From positions 124,001 to 188,000 of the forward strand of contig OZ243951.1 of assembly GCA_965214565.1 (NCBI GenBank): DNA of 64,000 nucleotides. The letters run 5' to 3'. Source of the stretch: VXYK01 sp965214565 (GTDB lineage Bacteria > Actinomycetota > Acidimicrobiia > Acidimicrobiales > Aldehydirespiratoraceae). Positions within the stretch are counted from its first letter, which is position 1. Each line of letters starts with the position of its first letter. Shown here piece after piece: positions 34,067 to 43,200 of the stretch. Under the pieces are notes generated by a model that worked only from the letters and a program-made list of their open reading frames with translations, was not told the origin of the DNA and searched no databases. The position numbers and the translations under genes were made by a program.

Positions 34067-36280
34067 CTAGGTGGCCTCAGCCGCGCCGGTTTGTTCGGAT
34101 GGAGCGCCTCCAGGCCCCTCGGACGGCTCCGCGGGAAGTTCCGTGGGCAGCGTGATGAGCATCTCGGTGTACTCGCCAATCTTGGAGTCCACGTTGATGG
34201 TTCCTCCGTGCTGACGCACTATGTCGCTCGATATCGCAAGACCGAGCCCGGTGCCGCGGTCCGTCGGCTTCGTCGTGAAGAACGGGTTGAAGATCTTGTC
34301 TGCCACCTCTGGGGGAATGCCGTTGCCGTTGTCCTTGATCCGGATCTCAACATGCTCGTCTGTGCTTCTGGTGCTGAGCCAGAGCATCGGTGAATACGAC
34401 TCTCCATAGGGCTCGTTCTCGTCAGTCGCACCCCAGATCTCGCGGCGTTTCTCGTCGGTGGCGTCACAGGCGTTTCCGACCATGTTGAGGAACACCCGGC
34501 TCAGGTCACGGGGGATGACCCGCATCTCGCCCACATTCGGGTCGAGATCATGCTGCAGATCGAGCTGGAATTCGGAGTCGGCGGCACGAGCTGAATGGTA
34601 GGCCAGGCGGGCGTGTTCCTCTAGGAGGTTGTTGATGTCGACAATCTGCCATTCACCGGTGTCGCGGCCCATTGAGAGCATATCGGTGACGATCCGGTTG
34701 GCCCGATCACCGTGCGAACGGATCCGTTCGAGGTTGCTGCTCAGATCACCCCTGATCTCAGCGATCCACGACTTCTGCTCGTCTGAGATGTCGTCGCCGA
34801 TCTCCTCAAGGATCTCGTTCAGCTCCTCTATCAATTCCTCTGACGCCTCCGAGAAGTTCTTCACGAAGTTCAGAGGGTTCTTGATCTCGTGGGCGACGCC
34901 TGCTGTGAGCTCACCGAGAGCCGCCAGTTTCTCACGCGTGACGATCTGGTCCTGGGCGCGTTGCAGGTCGGTGAGCACTTCTTCGAGTTGTGCGTTCTTC
35001 TCCTGCAACTGCTCGGCCATCTCCTCAACCAAATTGAGTCGTTGAACCTCCAAGGCGTGCCGGCGGAACACCTCCAGGGCAGCGGCCATGTCGGCGACTT
35101 CGTCGCGTCCGCCGACGTCGGCGGTGAGCTCCAGGTTGCCGCCGGCCATGCGTCGCATCCAGTCCGACAGGCGCGCCAGGCGTCGCAGCACCCGACCAAC
35201 CTGATAGATGATCAACAAGCCGCCCAGGACACTGAACCCGCTGATGATCAACAGCAGTGTCCTGCCGGTCAATATCGCATCCTCGGACGCCCCGGTAGCA
35301 TCCTGGACACTGACCTCCGCTGCGGCGACCAGCGAGTTCACATTATCGAGGAGATTGGCGGCGACCTCCCTACTGCGCTCCAAGAGATCCTCTTGGGACG
35401 ACAGCAACCGCAACTCGGACTCTCGCAGGTCGAATCCACCGTCCTCGCCTCCCAGAACGAACAGCTGCGCGAACATTCTGTCGAATTCGTCGGCCAGAAC
35501 CGGATCGCTCTGCCTCAGCTGCGAGATGCTTCGCTGGATCCGCCCGGCCACTGCCTCGAACCGCTCGCGCAGCGGCTCGATGGTCGCCGCGTCCGACAGT
35601 CCGAAGGCGCTCGCCAACAGCTGGGTCGATATGTTGGCGTCGGCTTGCATTTCAGCCAAGAAACGGTACTTCTGGATCTCCTCGCCTGAACGATGGTCAG
35701 CCAGTGAACTCGGTGGCTCGTCGATGTCCCGATTCCCCGTCATCAGGAAGAAGAACTGATCGTCTAGAGCCGGGATGAGCGCCGCGTCGATCTCGGCGCG
35801 CAATGCGTCGAGCTGTGCCTGAAGCTCCAACTTCAGCTCTTCAAGCTTGAACAACTCCTCTCGATCGAACTTGATCTCCTCAATGTTCGAGCGGAGCGTG
35901 ACCCCGAGGCCCCGTACCAGCTGATTCTGTCCTGGTCTCATATCTGTCGACTCCAACAGAACCAGCCCCGAATCAAAATCGACATAAGTCTCGTTGATGT
36001 CCTGCGTGACAGAATCGAGGGCATCCTCCGTCGTGGCCGAGGCGACGCGGGGCGCTGCAGCCACCAGCTCGCTGCTGTCTTGTGCGACACTGAAGGCCAC
36101 CACCATGGCCGGCACGCTGCCCTCGTTGACACGGGCTTGGACATCGCCCACCCGGTTTATGGAATACCAGCCGACGAAACTGGCTGCGACGGTCAGCACG
36201 ACCGCTGCGCCGATCCACGAATAGAGGCGGGTCGAAATGCGAAATCGGCTCTCGGCGACTCGTTTGAGCAGACCTCTCAC
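34067..36280 (-). CDS. Membrane sensor histidine kinase with a large periplasmic helical sensor
   Basis: A 737-residue kinase. One membrane helix near 20-42, a predicted all-helical outer domain of about 300 residues, a second helix near 345-368, a HAMP-like segment, then a coiled coil (about 405-450). The H-box is AGVAHEIKNPLNFVKNF with His464. The HATPase domain shows VFLNMVGNACDA (N box), IKDNGNGIPPEV (G1), and TDRGTGLGLAISSDIV (G2). No receiver domain is attached. The long helical sensor recalls TorS-type kinases, which listen to a periplasmic binding protein; here such a protein is encoded immediately upstream with a 4-bp overlap. The receiver-bearing protein at 37597-39225 is the likely partner. 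Confidence 0.9.
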   Translation of the reverse strand: MRGLLKRVAESRFRISTRLYSWIGAAVVLTVAASFVGWYSINRVGDVQARVNEGSVPAMVVAFSVAQDSSELVAAAPRVASATTEDALDSVTQDINETYVDFDSGLVLLESTDMRPGQNQLVRGLGVTLRSNIEEIKFDREELFKLEELKLELQAQLDALRAEIDAALIPALDDQFFFLMTGNRDIDEPPSSLADHRSGEEIQKYRFLAEMQADANISTQLLASAFGLSDAATIEPLRERFEAVAGRIQRSISQLRQSDPVLADEFDRMFAQLFVLGGEDGGFDLRESELRLLSSQEDLLERSREVAANLLDNVNSLVAAAEVSVQDATGASEDAILTGRTLLLIISGFSVLGGLLIIYQVGRVLRRLARLSDWMRRMAGGNLELTADVGGRDEVADMAAALEVFRRHALEVQRLNLVEEMAEQLQEKNAQLEEVLTDLQRAQDQIVTREKLAALGELTAGVAHEIKNPLNFVKNFSEASEELIEELNEILEEIGDDISDEQKSWIAEIRGDLSSNLERIRSHGDRANRIVTDMLSMGRDTGEWQIVDINNLLEEHARLAYHSARAADSEFQLDLQHDLDPNVGEMRVIPRDLSRVFLNMVGNACDATDEKRREIWGATDENEPYGESYSPMLWLSTRSTDEHVEIRIKDNGNGIPPEVADKIFNPFFTTKPTDRGTGLGLAISSDIVRQHGGTINVDSKIGEYTEMLITLPTELPAEPSEGPGGAPSEQTGAAEAT

Positions 36281-37581
36281 CGGGTTGCCCCCTGCGACAT
36301 GTCGAACGGGCGGTAGACACCGTTGGAATCGATGACAGTCCAGAACACCTGATCAGAGCCCTGATTGTCGCCTTCTCCGTAATACAGCACGAACCCGTCA
36401 ATGTCGATGGGGTCTGAAGACGAGAAGCGCTCCAAGAAGCAGTCACGATCGACTGTCGATCCACAGTTCTGCAGGCCGGCGATCGCCAGCCGGCCCGCGA
36501 GATACCCCTCCAGGGACACGAAACCCGGTCGGCTGTTCGGGTTGTAGGCCCTCAGCGCGTCTAGGTAGCTCGCCACCACTGGAATGCCAGCGTCGCTCGG
36601 AAAGGGTACCACTTGCGTTGTGAACACTCCTTCACCGTTGGGCCCCAACTCCTGGGCCAGCGCATTGCTGCCGACGAACGAGATCGTGACGAACTCCGAG
36701 TCCATGCCCAATGCACGCGCCCAGCGGATAAGCCATGCGACCGGTTGGTAGGCCCCGATCACAATCACCCCTTGCGGGTCCCCCTGCATGAGATCCAACA
36801 GACCCGTCTTGACCGCGGTCGTATTGCGTGGATACAGGCCCACAGACACCTCTTCCATCCCTCGGCGCTCGAGCGCAGCACGCGCTCCGTTGTAACCGGC
36901 CTGCCCGAAGGAGTCGTCCTGGTACATGATCCCTATCCGCTCGAAGCCCAACTCCGAAACGAAGCGCTCCACCATTTCCTCGGTCTCCTGGTTGTAGGAG
37001 GCCCGAAGGTTGATCACATTGGCCTGTTCAGGGTCGCGCAGGAACTCAGCACCAGTGAACGGGGAGATGTAGGGAACACCGGCTGCCGACGCTACTGGCA
37101 AGGCGGACCGCGAGGTGGGCGTGCCGACCGCGCCGATCAAGGCGAACACATCGCCGGAGTTGATGAGTTGCTGGGTGTTGTCGATAGCAGCTTCGGGTTC
37201 ATAGGCGTCATCGAAGGATCTCAGCCCCAAACGTTTGCCATTGACTCCCCCGCTCTCATTCACCTCATTGAAGGCCGCCTCGATGCCTTGGCGCATGCCG
37301 TCGCCAAGATCCTGGGCCGGGCCACTGAACGCTGCAGACTGACCGAAGACGACGCTGCCTTCAGTGACTCCCGGTGTTGCGACTCCGCTGGAACCAGGCG
37401 AGTCTTCAACAGGCGTTTCGGAGGGGTCCCGTGTCGCACCGACCGAAGTGGCAGGCTCCTCACTGGGGCCCTGGCTGCCCTGGCTGTCAGATGACGAAGA
37501 ACATCCGCTGAGGCCCAGCGTCAAGACCATGATCAGAGCGGCAACCTGCTTCGCGCAAGTGCGGCGATTCTGTTGCATCAC
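36277..37581 (-). CDS. ABC-type branched-chain amino acid/amide-binding lipoprotein (Peripla_BP_6 type)
   Basis: A 434-residue lipoprotein: a signal peptide with lipobox LSGC (Cys27) and a Ser/Gly-rich spacer. The mature part opens VFGQSAAFSGPAQDLGDGM, then SFDDAYEPEAAIDN, ALIGAVGTPTSRSALPVA, and IGIMYQDDSFGQAGYNG, the pattern of Leu/Ile/Val- and amide-binding proteins. No permease or ATPase genes are nearby. It lies between the receiver/PP2C gene (15 bp gap) and the sensor kinase (4-bp overlap), which suggests it acts as a ligand sensor for the kinase and not as part of a transporter. The ligand is unknown. Confidence 0.88.
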   Translation of the reverse strand: MMQQNRRTCAKQVAALIMVLTLGLSGCSSSSDSQGSQGPSEEPATSVGATRDPSETPVEDSPGSSGVATPGVTEGSVVFGQSAAFSGPAQDLGDGMRQGIEAAFNEVNESGGVNGKRLGLRSFDDAYEPEAAIDNTQQLINSGDVFALIGAVGTPTSRSALPVASAAGVPYISPFTGAEFLRDPEQANVINLRASYNQETEEMVERFVSELGFERIGIMYQDDSFGQAGYNGARAALERRGMEEVSVGLYPRNTTAVKTGLLDLMQGDPQGVIVIGAYQPVAWLIRWARALGMDSEFVTISFVGSNALAQELGPNGEGVFTTQVVPFPSDAGIPVVASYLDALRAYNPNSRPGFVSLEGYLAGRLAIAGLQNCGSTVDRDCFLERFSSSDPIDIDGFVLYYGEGDNQGSDQVFWTVIDSNGVYRPFDMSQGATR

Positions 37582-37596
37582 CGTCTCGACATCGGG

Positions 37597-39225
37597 CTAA
37601 CTCTTCGGGATCGTCATGGTCATGTGGTTTCTGTCGGGGTCACGCCGGTAGCGGACATCGTCCATCATCGTACGCACCAGGTGCAGGCCCAGCCCCCCTA
37701 CCTCACGGTCTTCGACAGAACCCGAGACCTCCGGTTCGGGGGCGTCGGTCAAAGGATTGAAAGCCGCGCCATTGTCCGAGATCCGAATAGAGATCCGGTC
37801 ATCGCCCGATGTGACGGTCACCTCGACCTCCACCGCACCGTCGAGACGTCCGTGAGTCATGACGTTGAGGACCAACTCCTCGAGCGCAAGGTTGACTTTG
37901 AACACGACATCGTCGTCCCAACCATGTTGTTCGGCGAACTGCTCCACCGCGGACGCCATCCGCTCAAGTTCTGCTGGATCGTCGTTCAACTTGAGGGACA
38001 GGACTGCACTGATGCTCTTATCCTCCTTTTGTCGCCGCCGATCCTCGCCTTCCGCCTGCAGCGACATGCATGTGATGTCATCGGACTGTGGCGCTTCGCC
38101 GGCGAAATCCATGACCGCACCAAGGACAGCATCGTTAACCCCGCGCGCCGAAGACGGCAGAGACTCCGCGAAGAGACTCTCGAGACGCTCCATGCCGAAC
38201 TCCTCCTCGCTGTCGTTCATAGCCTCGGTCACACCGTCGGAATAGAAGATCACGCTGTCGCCCGGTGCCAGAGTGATGCTCGACTGCTGATACTCAAGGT
38301 CTGGCACCAAGCCCAGAGCGACGCCTCCGGTCAGCGGTAGCCTGCTGGCGTTCCCCTCGCGATCTATCATCACCGGAGGGTTGTGGCCGCCGTTGGCATA
38401 GGTCAACAGGCGCGAAACAGGGTCGTACACGGCATAGACGAGCGTCACGAACATGGCTGTCTCGTTGTCTTCGCACAACAGGTTGTTGACCTCTGCGAGC
38501 ACCTCCGCGGGTGTGCCCAGCCCTATCGCAGCCCCTTTCAGCAGGGTACGGCTCGACATCATGAACAATGCTGCGGGCACACCCTTGTCGGAGACATCGG
38601 CAACAGCTAGCCCTAGCAGTCCACCCTCGAGGCGCATCACGTCGAAGAAGTCCCCGCCTACAGACCGCGCCGGTTGCATGCTGGCGAACACCTCGTAGCC
38701 GGTACCCCGGGGGAATCGCTTGGGCAGGATCGACTGCTGCATCTGCGAGGCGACGTTGAGTTCGTTCTGCAATGCGACGAGCCGGTCCCTTGCACCGAGG
38801 GCGTCACGCCACTCCAGCAACTGTTGCAGGGTCCGGTCTATGGTGAGTTTCAGGTCGTCGAAATCGACCGGCTTGGTGACGAAGTCGAACGCCCCCCGAT
38901 TCATCGCAGTGCGAATGTTCTTCATATCGCCGTAGGCGGAGATGATCACGGACCGGATATCCGGGTTTACCTTGGGAATCTGCTCGAGCAACGCCAACCC
39001 GTCCATCTTGGGCATGTTGATGTCTGACAGGACGATGACGATCTCGTCGTCCGCGCGCAGGCATTCGAGTGCCTCGACACCGTTCTGCGCGAACACGAAC
39101 TGGTACTGGCCGGAACGCACGTAGCGACGCATTCGCTGTTGGACGAGCGGCTTTAGGTCCGGCTCGTCATCTACTACGAGGATCTTGTAGGGGGGTTGTA
39201 TGCCGTTCATGGCCTTCTGCTCCAA
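37597..39225 (-). CDS. Response regulator fused to PP2C (SpoIIE/RsbU) phosphatase and RsbW-like ATPase domain
   Basis: A 542-residue three-domain protein. Residues 14-135: receiver domain with DDE at 19-21, phosphoacceptor Asp68 in LSDINMPKMDG, and KP at the conserved Lys position. Residues about 180-385: PP2C-type serine phosphatase with GGDFFDV, ADVSDKGVPAALF, FYSDGVTEAMN and SDDITCM holding the metal-binding aspartates. Residues about 405-540: HATPase domain like anti-sigma kinases, with NLALEELVLNVMTHG and SDNGAAFNP...GLGLHLV. Such a protein can both phosphorylate and dephosphorylate a STAS partner under control of a histidine kinase; the STAS gene is 67 bp upstream. Another ATG (residue 6) is possible. 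Confidence 0.9.
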   Translation of the reverse strand: MEQKAMNGIQPPYKILVVDDEPDLKPLVQQRMRRYVRSGQYQFVFAQNGVEALECLRADDEIVIVLSDINMPKMDGLALLEQIPKVNPDIRSVIISAYGDMKNIRTAMNRGAFDFVTKPVDFDDLKLTIDRTLQQLLEWRDALGARDRLVALQNELNVASQMQQSILPKRFPRGTGYEVFASMQPARSVGGDFFDVMRLEGGLLGLAVADVSDKGVPAALFMMSSRTLLKGAAIGLGTPAEVLAEVNNLLCEDNETAMFVTLVYAVYDPVSRLLTYANGGHNPPVMIDREGNASRLPLTGGVALGLVPDLEYQQSSITLAPGDSVIFYSDGVTEAMNDSEEEFGMERLESLFAESLPSSARGVNDAVLGAVMDFAGEAPQSDDITCMSLQAEGEDRRRQKEDKSISAVLSLKLNDDPAELERMASAVEQFAEQHGWDDDVVFKVNLALEELVLNVMTHGRLDGAVEVEVTVTSGDDRISIRISDNGAAFNPLTDAPEPEVSGSVEDREVGGLGLHLVRTMMDDVRYRRDPDRNHMTMTIPKS

Positions 39226-39292
39226 CTCTCGACGTCAACCTCGGGCACGGGGCGCCCCGCAGCGTTCAGACGGCAGTCAAGTCAAGCGCGGG

Positions 39293-39631
39293 TCACAGAC
39301 CAAGGCCCGAGACCGCTTCGCCCGCGTCTGCATAGACAGGGACGATCTTGTCGAAACCGCTGATCTCGAACACTTCCCGGATCGAGTCAGAAAGTGAGCA
39401 GACCGCTAGCTTGGCTTCCTTCTGTTGAAGTGTCTTGGCAACAAGGAGAACCACACGCAGGCCGGCGCTGCTGATGTACGACAGTCCCTCGAAGTCAAGG
39501 ACCATCGACTCGCCGTCGCCGCCGATGCTGGCTTCCAGACCTTCATGGAAGTCACGAGCGTTGGCACCGTCGACGCGGCCGACGGCCTTCACGATCACCG
39601 CTCCACCCGTATTTTCACTTGTTAATTCCAT
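39293..39631 (-). CDS. STAS domain anti-sigma factor antagonist
   Basis: A 112-residue single STAS domain. LDFEGLSYISSAGLRVVL contains the serine (54 or 55) that is phosphorylated in SpoIIAA/RsbV proteins. It is the expected substrate of the downstream PP2C/HATPase fusion. A GAGGGAA ribosome site is 9-10 bases upstream of the ATG. No sigma factor or separate anti-sigma factor gene is found in the window. Confidence 0.9.
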   Translation of the reverse strand: MELTSENTGGAVIVKAVGRVDGANARDFHEGLEASIGGDGESMVLDFEGLSYISSAGLRVVLLVAKTLQQKEAKLAVCSLSDSIREVFEISGFDKIVPVYADAGEAVSGLGL

Positions 39632-39767
39632 TAGGTTTCATTCCCTCATGTCTGCGGACTGTTGACCGGCTGGTAGGCGCCGGGGCGCTCCCGCTGCCGA
39701 GTCGCCGTCATCGTAGCCGGGTCTGCGGACGTATGTCATGTTCGAGCCAAGAAAGCCCGCCGAACGG

Positions 39768-41141
39768 TCAGTCCTCCTCGGGCATGAGCACGAACTCGGG
39801 GTAGCTCTCGATTCCCAGTTCCCCTGCATCTTGACCCAGACGTTCGACCTGGGCCGAGATGCGGATTCCCAACAGTGCATCCATCGCTCGCCATATCACG
39901 TAGGAGACGGCGAAAACGAACGCACCGACCGAGACGACACCGAGCAACTGAATGTGGAAACGGCCTCCCGCCGCGATCGTTACTGCCAGGGTTCCCCATA
40001 TGCCCGACACGAGGTGGGCAGGAATGGCGCCGACGACATCGTCGATCTTCCACCTCTCCAGCAGTCTCGTAGCCAGCGTGCAGACCAGGCCTCCCACCGC
40101 CCCGATGATGATCGCCCACCAATGGTCGGTGATTGCAGGACCGGCGGTGATCGCTACAAGCCCGGCGATGGCGCCGTTCATCCCAGCGAACAGGTCCATT
40201 CGGCCCAACAGGGGCCGTGACACCGCCAGCGCCGCCAGGACGCCCGCCGAAGCCGACAGGTTGGTGTTGACCAGCACGTTGCTCATCGACACTGCGTCGG
40301 CTGCGGTTCCCAACGCCAACTGCGACCCGCCGTTGAATGCGAACCACCCGAGCCAGAGGATGAACACGCCCAATGTGAAGATCAGGACGTTCGATGGTGG
40401 TGTCGGTTTGACACTGCCGTCCTCACGAAACTTCCCAAGACGCGGCCCGAGGACGATGACTCCTGCGAGTGCCGCCCATCCGCCGGTTCCGTGAACGATC
40501 GTCGAGCCCGCAAAGTCAATGAACCCCTCCTGGGCCAGCCAACCGCCTCCCCAGGTCCAAGCACCGACCACCGGGTAGATGAACGCGGTGAGGACGAGCG
40601 TGAACAGGAAGAACGGCCACATCTTGATCCGCTCCGCGATGGCACCGGAGACGATCGAAGCCGCCGTCGCCACGAAGACCATCTGGAAGAACCAGTCCGA
40701 CATGACCGCGTAGCCGTTGTCGACCACAGCGGCCAGAGCGGACTCGTTGCCGTCGAGCAGTGACACCTCATCGGCCGAAGTGGAGTAGAAGAACTCGAAC
40801 TTTCCGATGACATCGCCGACTTCCACATACATCAGGTTGTAGCCCACCAGGAAGTAGGCGAGCCCCGCTATCGAGTAGATACCGATGTTCTTCAGACAGA
40901 TCATCGATGCGTTCTTGGTTCGCACCGCTCCCGACTCCAGCATCGTGAAGCCAGCGGCCATCCACATGATCAATGCGCCCCAGACGAGAAACGCGAAAGT
41001 GTTGAAGATGAACTGGGTCTCAAGGTCGACGGCGGAGTCCGCTGCCGAGGCGAGGCCCGGCATGACTGCCACTAGAGTGAGCGTGAACGCGGCTAGGCCA
41101 AGGATCTTGGTGGCCCTCCGTGCCCGAAAGAGTTTCGACAC
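39768..41141 (-). CDS. amt: Ammonium transporter (Amt family)
   Basis: A 457-residue channel of the Amt/MEP/Rh family with about 11 membrane helices after a signal-like segment (FTLTLVAVMPGLASA). Typical parts are TFMLE-like GFTMLESGAVRTKN, FFQMVFVATAASIVSGAIAER, WTWGGGWL, DFAGSTIVHGTGGWAAL and the C-terminal ISAQVERLGQDAGELG tail. I place the start at GTG 41139-41141, 6 bases after GGGAGGA; a longer frame from 41192 lacks this support. It leads the minus-strand signalling string, 136 bp ahead of the STAS gene. No glnK gene is adjacent. Confidence 0.92.
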   Translation of the reverse strand: MSKLFRARRATKILGLAAFTLTLVAVMPGLASAADSAVDLETQFIFNTFAFLVWGALIMWMAAGFTMLESGAVRTKNASMICLKNIGIYSIAGLAYFLVGYNLMYVEVGDVIGKFEFFYSTSADEVSLLDGNESALAAVVDNGYAVMSDWFFQMVFVATAASIVSGAIAERIKMWPFFLFTLVLTAFIYPVVGAWTWGGGWLAQEGFIDFAGSTIVHGTGGWAALAGVIVLGPRLGKFREDGSVKPTPPSNVLIFTLGVFILWLGWFAFNGGSQLALGTAADAVSMSNVLVNTNLSASAGVLAALAVSRPLLGRMDLFAGMNGAIAGLVAITAGPAITDHWWAIIIGAVGGLVCTLATRLLERWKIDDVVGAIPAHLVSGIWGTLAVTIAAGGRFHIQLLGVVSVGAFVFAVSYVIWRAMDALLGIRISAQVERLGQDAGELGIESYPEFVLMPEED

Positions 41142-41179
41142 AATTCCTCCCGTGGTCGAGATTGCACAACCCCGCCACC

Positions 41180-41185
41180 ATCTTA
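41180..41185 (-). promoter_or_regulatory. Candidate -10 box of amt
   Basis: TAAGAT on the minus strand fits TANNNT and would give a leader of about 30 bases containing the GGGAGGA ribosome site. The matching -35 is unclear. Confidence 0.35.
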
Positions 41186-41244
41186 GTCTCATTCGGCGGC
41201 GCAGTTGGCGCGAGTGCGAACGACTGCGGCACTCCGGGCAACGC

Positions 41245-41250
41245 TACGAT
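41245..41250 (+). promoter_or_regulatory. Candidate -10 box of the leaderless fucose-synthase-like gene
   Basis: TACGAT fits TANNNT and stands 7 bases before the ATG at 41258. There is no Shine-Dalgarno in between. Confidence 0.4.
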
Positions 41251-41257
41251 CACACCG

Positions 41258-42238
41258 ATGGTTCGCGACTCGAGTACACAACCGGACTTCGAGAATCGGC
41301 GGATCCTGTTGACCGGGGGAAGCGGGTTTCTCGGACAGGCGGTGCGGGCTGCACTGGCTCGGCGCAACGTACTCGACGTGGTAGCGCCGACGAGTGCCGA
41401 GGTCGACTTCCTGAACTTCGACGCAGCCCTTGGAGCGATCACCGGCCACGCACCCGACGTGGTCATCCATATGGCCGCGCGAGTCGGTGGCATAGGCGCG
41501 AACATGGCGAACCCGGCCAAGCTGTACGTCGAGAACCTGATGCTCGGCACCAATCTGATCGAGTCATGCAGGATCGCCGAGGTGCCCAAGACCGTGGTCG
41601 TGGGAACCATCTGCTCGTATCCCAAAAACACCCCGGTCCCCTTCCAGGAGTCCTCGTTGTGGAACGGCTACCCGGAGGACACCAATGCTCCGTACGGCAT
41701 CGCCAAGTTGGCGCAACTGGTCCATCTCCAGGCCAACCGGGCCCAGTACGGCCAGCGTGGCGCCTACCTAATGCCCACGAACCTCTACGGTCCAGGCGAC
41801 AAGTTCCACCCGGACGTGTCGCACGTCATTCCCGCCCTGATTCGAAAATGCGTAATCGCCCGTGAAACGGCGGCCGAGGAGATCGAGGTGTGGGGATCGG
41901 GTGGTGCGAGCCGTGAGTTCCTCTACGTCGACGACGCCGCTGAAGGCATAGTGGCGGCTGCCGAGCACTGGGATGGCCCTGAGCCGGTCAACCTCGGGGC
42001 AAACCGCGAGATGCTGATCTCAGAACTCGTGGAGGTCATCGTCGAACTGACGGGCTATCGGGGCCATGTCCGCTGGGACAGCAGTCGGCCCGACGGCCAA
42101 CCCCGGCGCGGCGTCGACGCCTCCCGTGGCCGCGAACTGTTCGGCTTCACCGCGAAGACAGATTTCAAAGCCGGTCTCCGAACCACGATCGACTGGTACC
42201 TGGCCAATCGCGAACTGGCGGAGTCCCGCCGGAGTTGA
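41258..42238 (+). CDS. fcl: GDP-L-fucose synthase-like epimerase/reductase
   Basis: A 326-residue extended short-chain dehydrogenase. LLTGGSGFLGQAV binds NADP, and AARVGGIGANMANPAKLYVENLML, PTNLYGPGDKFHPDVSHVIPALI and GSGGASREFLYVDDAA match GDP-L-fucose synthase. It would convert GDP-4-keto-6-deoxymannose to GDP-L-fucose or a near relative. In the catalytic region the family's GSSC is GTIC here (Thr117, Cys119), with Tyr146 and Lys150 kept. The ATG at 41258 is preceded by a -10-like box at 7 bases; the frame is open further upstream but would run into the amt promoter. Confidence 0.85.
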   Translation: MVRDSSTQPDFENRRILLTGGSGFLGQAVRAALARRNVLDVVAPTSAEVDFLNFDAALGAITGHAPDVVIHMAARVGGIGANMANPAKLYVENLMLGTNLIESCRIAEVPKTVVVGTICSYPKNTPVPFQESSLWNGYPEDTNAPYGIAKLAQLVHLQANRAQYGQRGAYLMPTNLYGPGDKFHPDVSHVIPALIRKCVIARETAAEEIEVWGSGGASREFLYVDDAAEGIVAAAEHWDGPEPVNLGANREMLISELVEVIVELTGYRGHVRWDSSRPDGQPRRGVDASRGRELFGFTAKTDFKAGLRTTIDWYLANRELAESRRS

Positions 42239-42254
42239 GGTGCCCGCCCGGGGC

Positions 42255-43196
42255 TCAGGAGCACCCGGCTATCTGAGACTTGAAGTACTCCGCGGTTCTC
42301 TCGACGCCTTCACGGAGAGCTACTGCGGGTTGCCAACCCAACGCCTCACGGGCACGGGCAGTGTCGGGGCGACGGCGCTTGGGGTCGTCGACCGGTAGTG
42401 GTCGGTACTGGAGCGGCGACGACGAACCAGTCACCTCCAAGACGATCTGCGCCAACTCAGAGACGGTGAATTCCTCGGGGCTGCCGATGTTCACCGGAGC
42501 GTGTTCGCGTGACTCGAGCAAGGCGACGATACCGCTGACCTGATCATCGACATAACAGAAACTGCGCGTCTGGGTGCCGTCACCGTAGACGGTGACTGGC
42601 TCGCCGCTCAGCGCCGACACAATGAAGTTCGATACCACTCGCCCGTCGTTGGGACGCATCCGCGGGCCGTAGGTGTTGAAGATCCGGACGATCCGAGTGT
42701 CCAAGCCGTGATAGTGAAAATACGCCATCGTGATCGCCTCGGCGAACCGCTTCGCCTCGTCGTAGACGCCGCGGGGTCCAACGGGGTTGACGTTGCCCCA
42801 ATAGCTCTCGGCCTGCGGGTGCACCAACGGGTCTCCGTAGACCTCTGATGTCGACGCCAACAGGAATGTGGCCTGTTTCGCCTTGGCCAGACCAAGGCTG
42901 TTGTGGGTGCCGAGCGAACCAACTTTCAGGGTCTGGATCGGCATCTCCAGATAGTCGACCGGCGAGGCCGGGCTGGCAAAATGAAGTACCGCGTCCACCA
43001 CGCCGTCGACGTCCACATGGTTCGATACGTCGTGCTCAACCAGGGTGAACCCACGATGCTCGCTGAGATGGGTGATGTTCGACCGAGTACCCGTAGCGAA
43101 GTTGTCGATACAGACCACCTCGTCACCGCGGGCGAGCAGGTGATCGCACAGATGCGAACCGAGGAAACCCGCTCCGCCGGTGACAACCACGCGCAC
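42255..43196 (-). CDS. uxs: UDP-glucuronate decarboxylase (UDP-xylose synthase)
   Basis: A 313-residue extended short-chain dehydrogenase. VTGGAGFLGSHLCDHLL, then DNFATGTRSNI, FASPASPVDY, LASTSEVYGDP and GVYDEAKRFAEA are the signatures of UDP-xylose synthase. It should decarboxylate the UDP-glucuronate made by the dehydrogenase gene directly upstream. The GTG start at 43194-43196 has GGGAGGA 9 bases upstream (within the end of the upstream gene) and lies 4 bp after its stop. A longer frame to 43274 overlaps that gene. Confidence 0.9.
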   Translation of the reverse strand: MRVVVTGGAGFLGSHLCDHLLARGDEVVCIDNFATGTRSNITHLSEHRGFTLVEHDVSNHVDVDGVVDAVLHFASPASPVDYLEMPIQTLKVGSLGTHNSLGLAKAKQATFLLASTSEVYGDPLVHPQAESYWGNVNPVGPRGVYDEAKRFAEAITMAYFHYHGLDTRIVRIFNTYGPRMRPNDGRVVSNFIVSALSGEPVTVYGDGTQTRSFCYVDDQVSGIVALLESREHAPVNIGSPEEFTVSELAQIVLEVTGSSSPLQYRPLPVDDPKRRRPDTARAREALGWQPAVALREGVERTAEYFKSQIAGCS

Positions 43197-43200
43197 CGTG

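Noticed and set aside
36277..37581. Complete ABC amino-acid or urea importer
   Set aside because: Only the binding protein is present; no permease or ATPase genes lie in the window.
34067..41141. Nitrogen regulation operon with glnK
   Set aside because: amt is present but no PII protein, glutamine synthetase or related regulator is adjacent.
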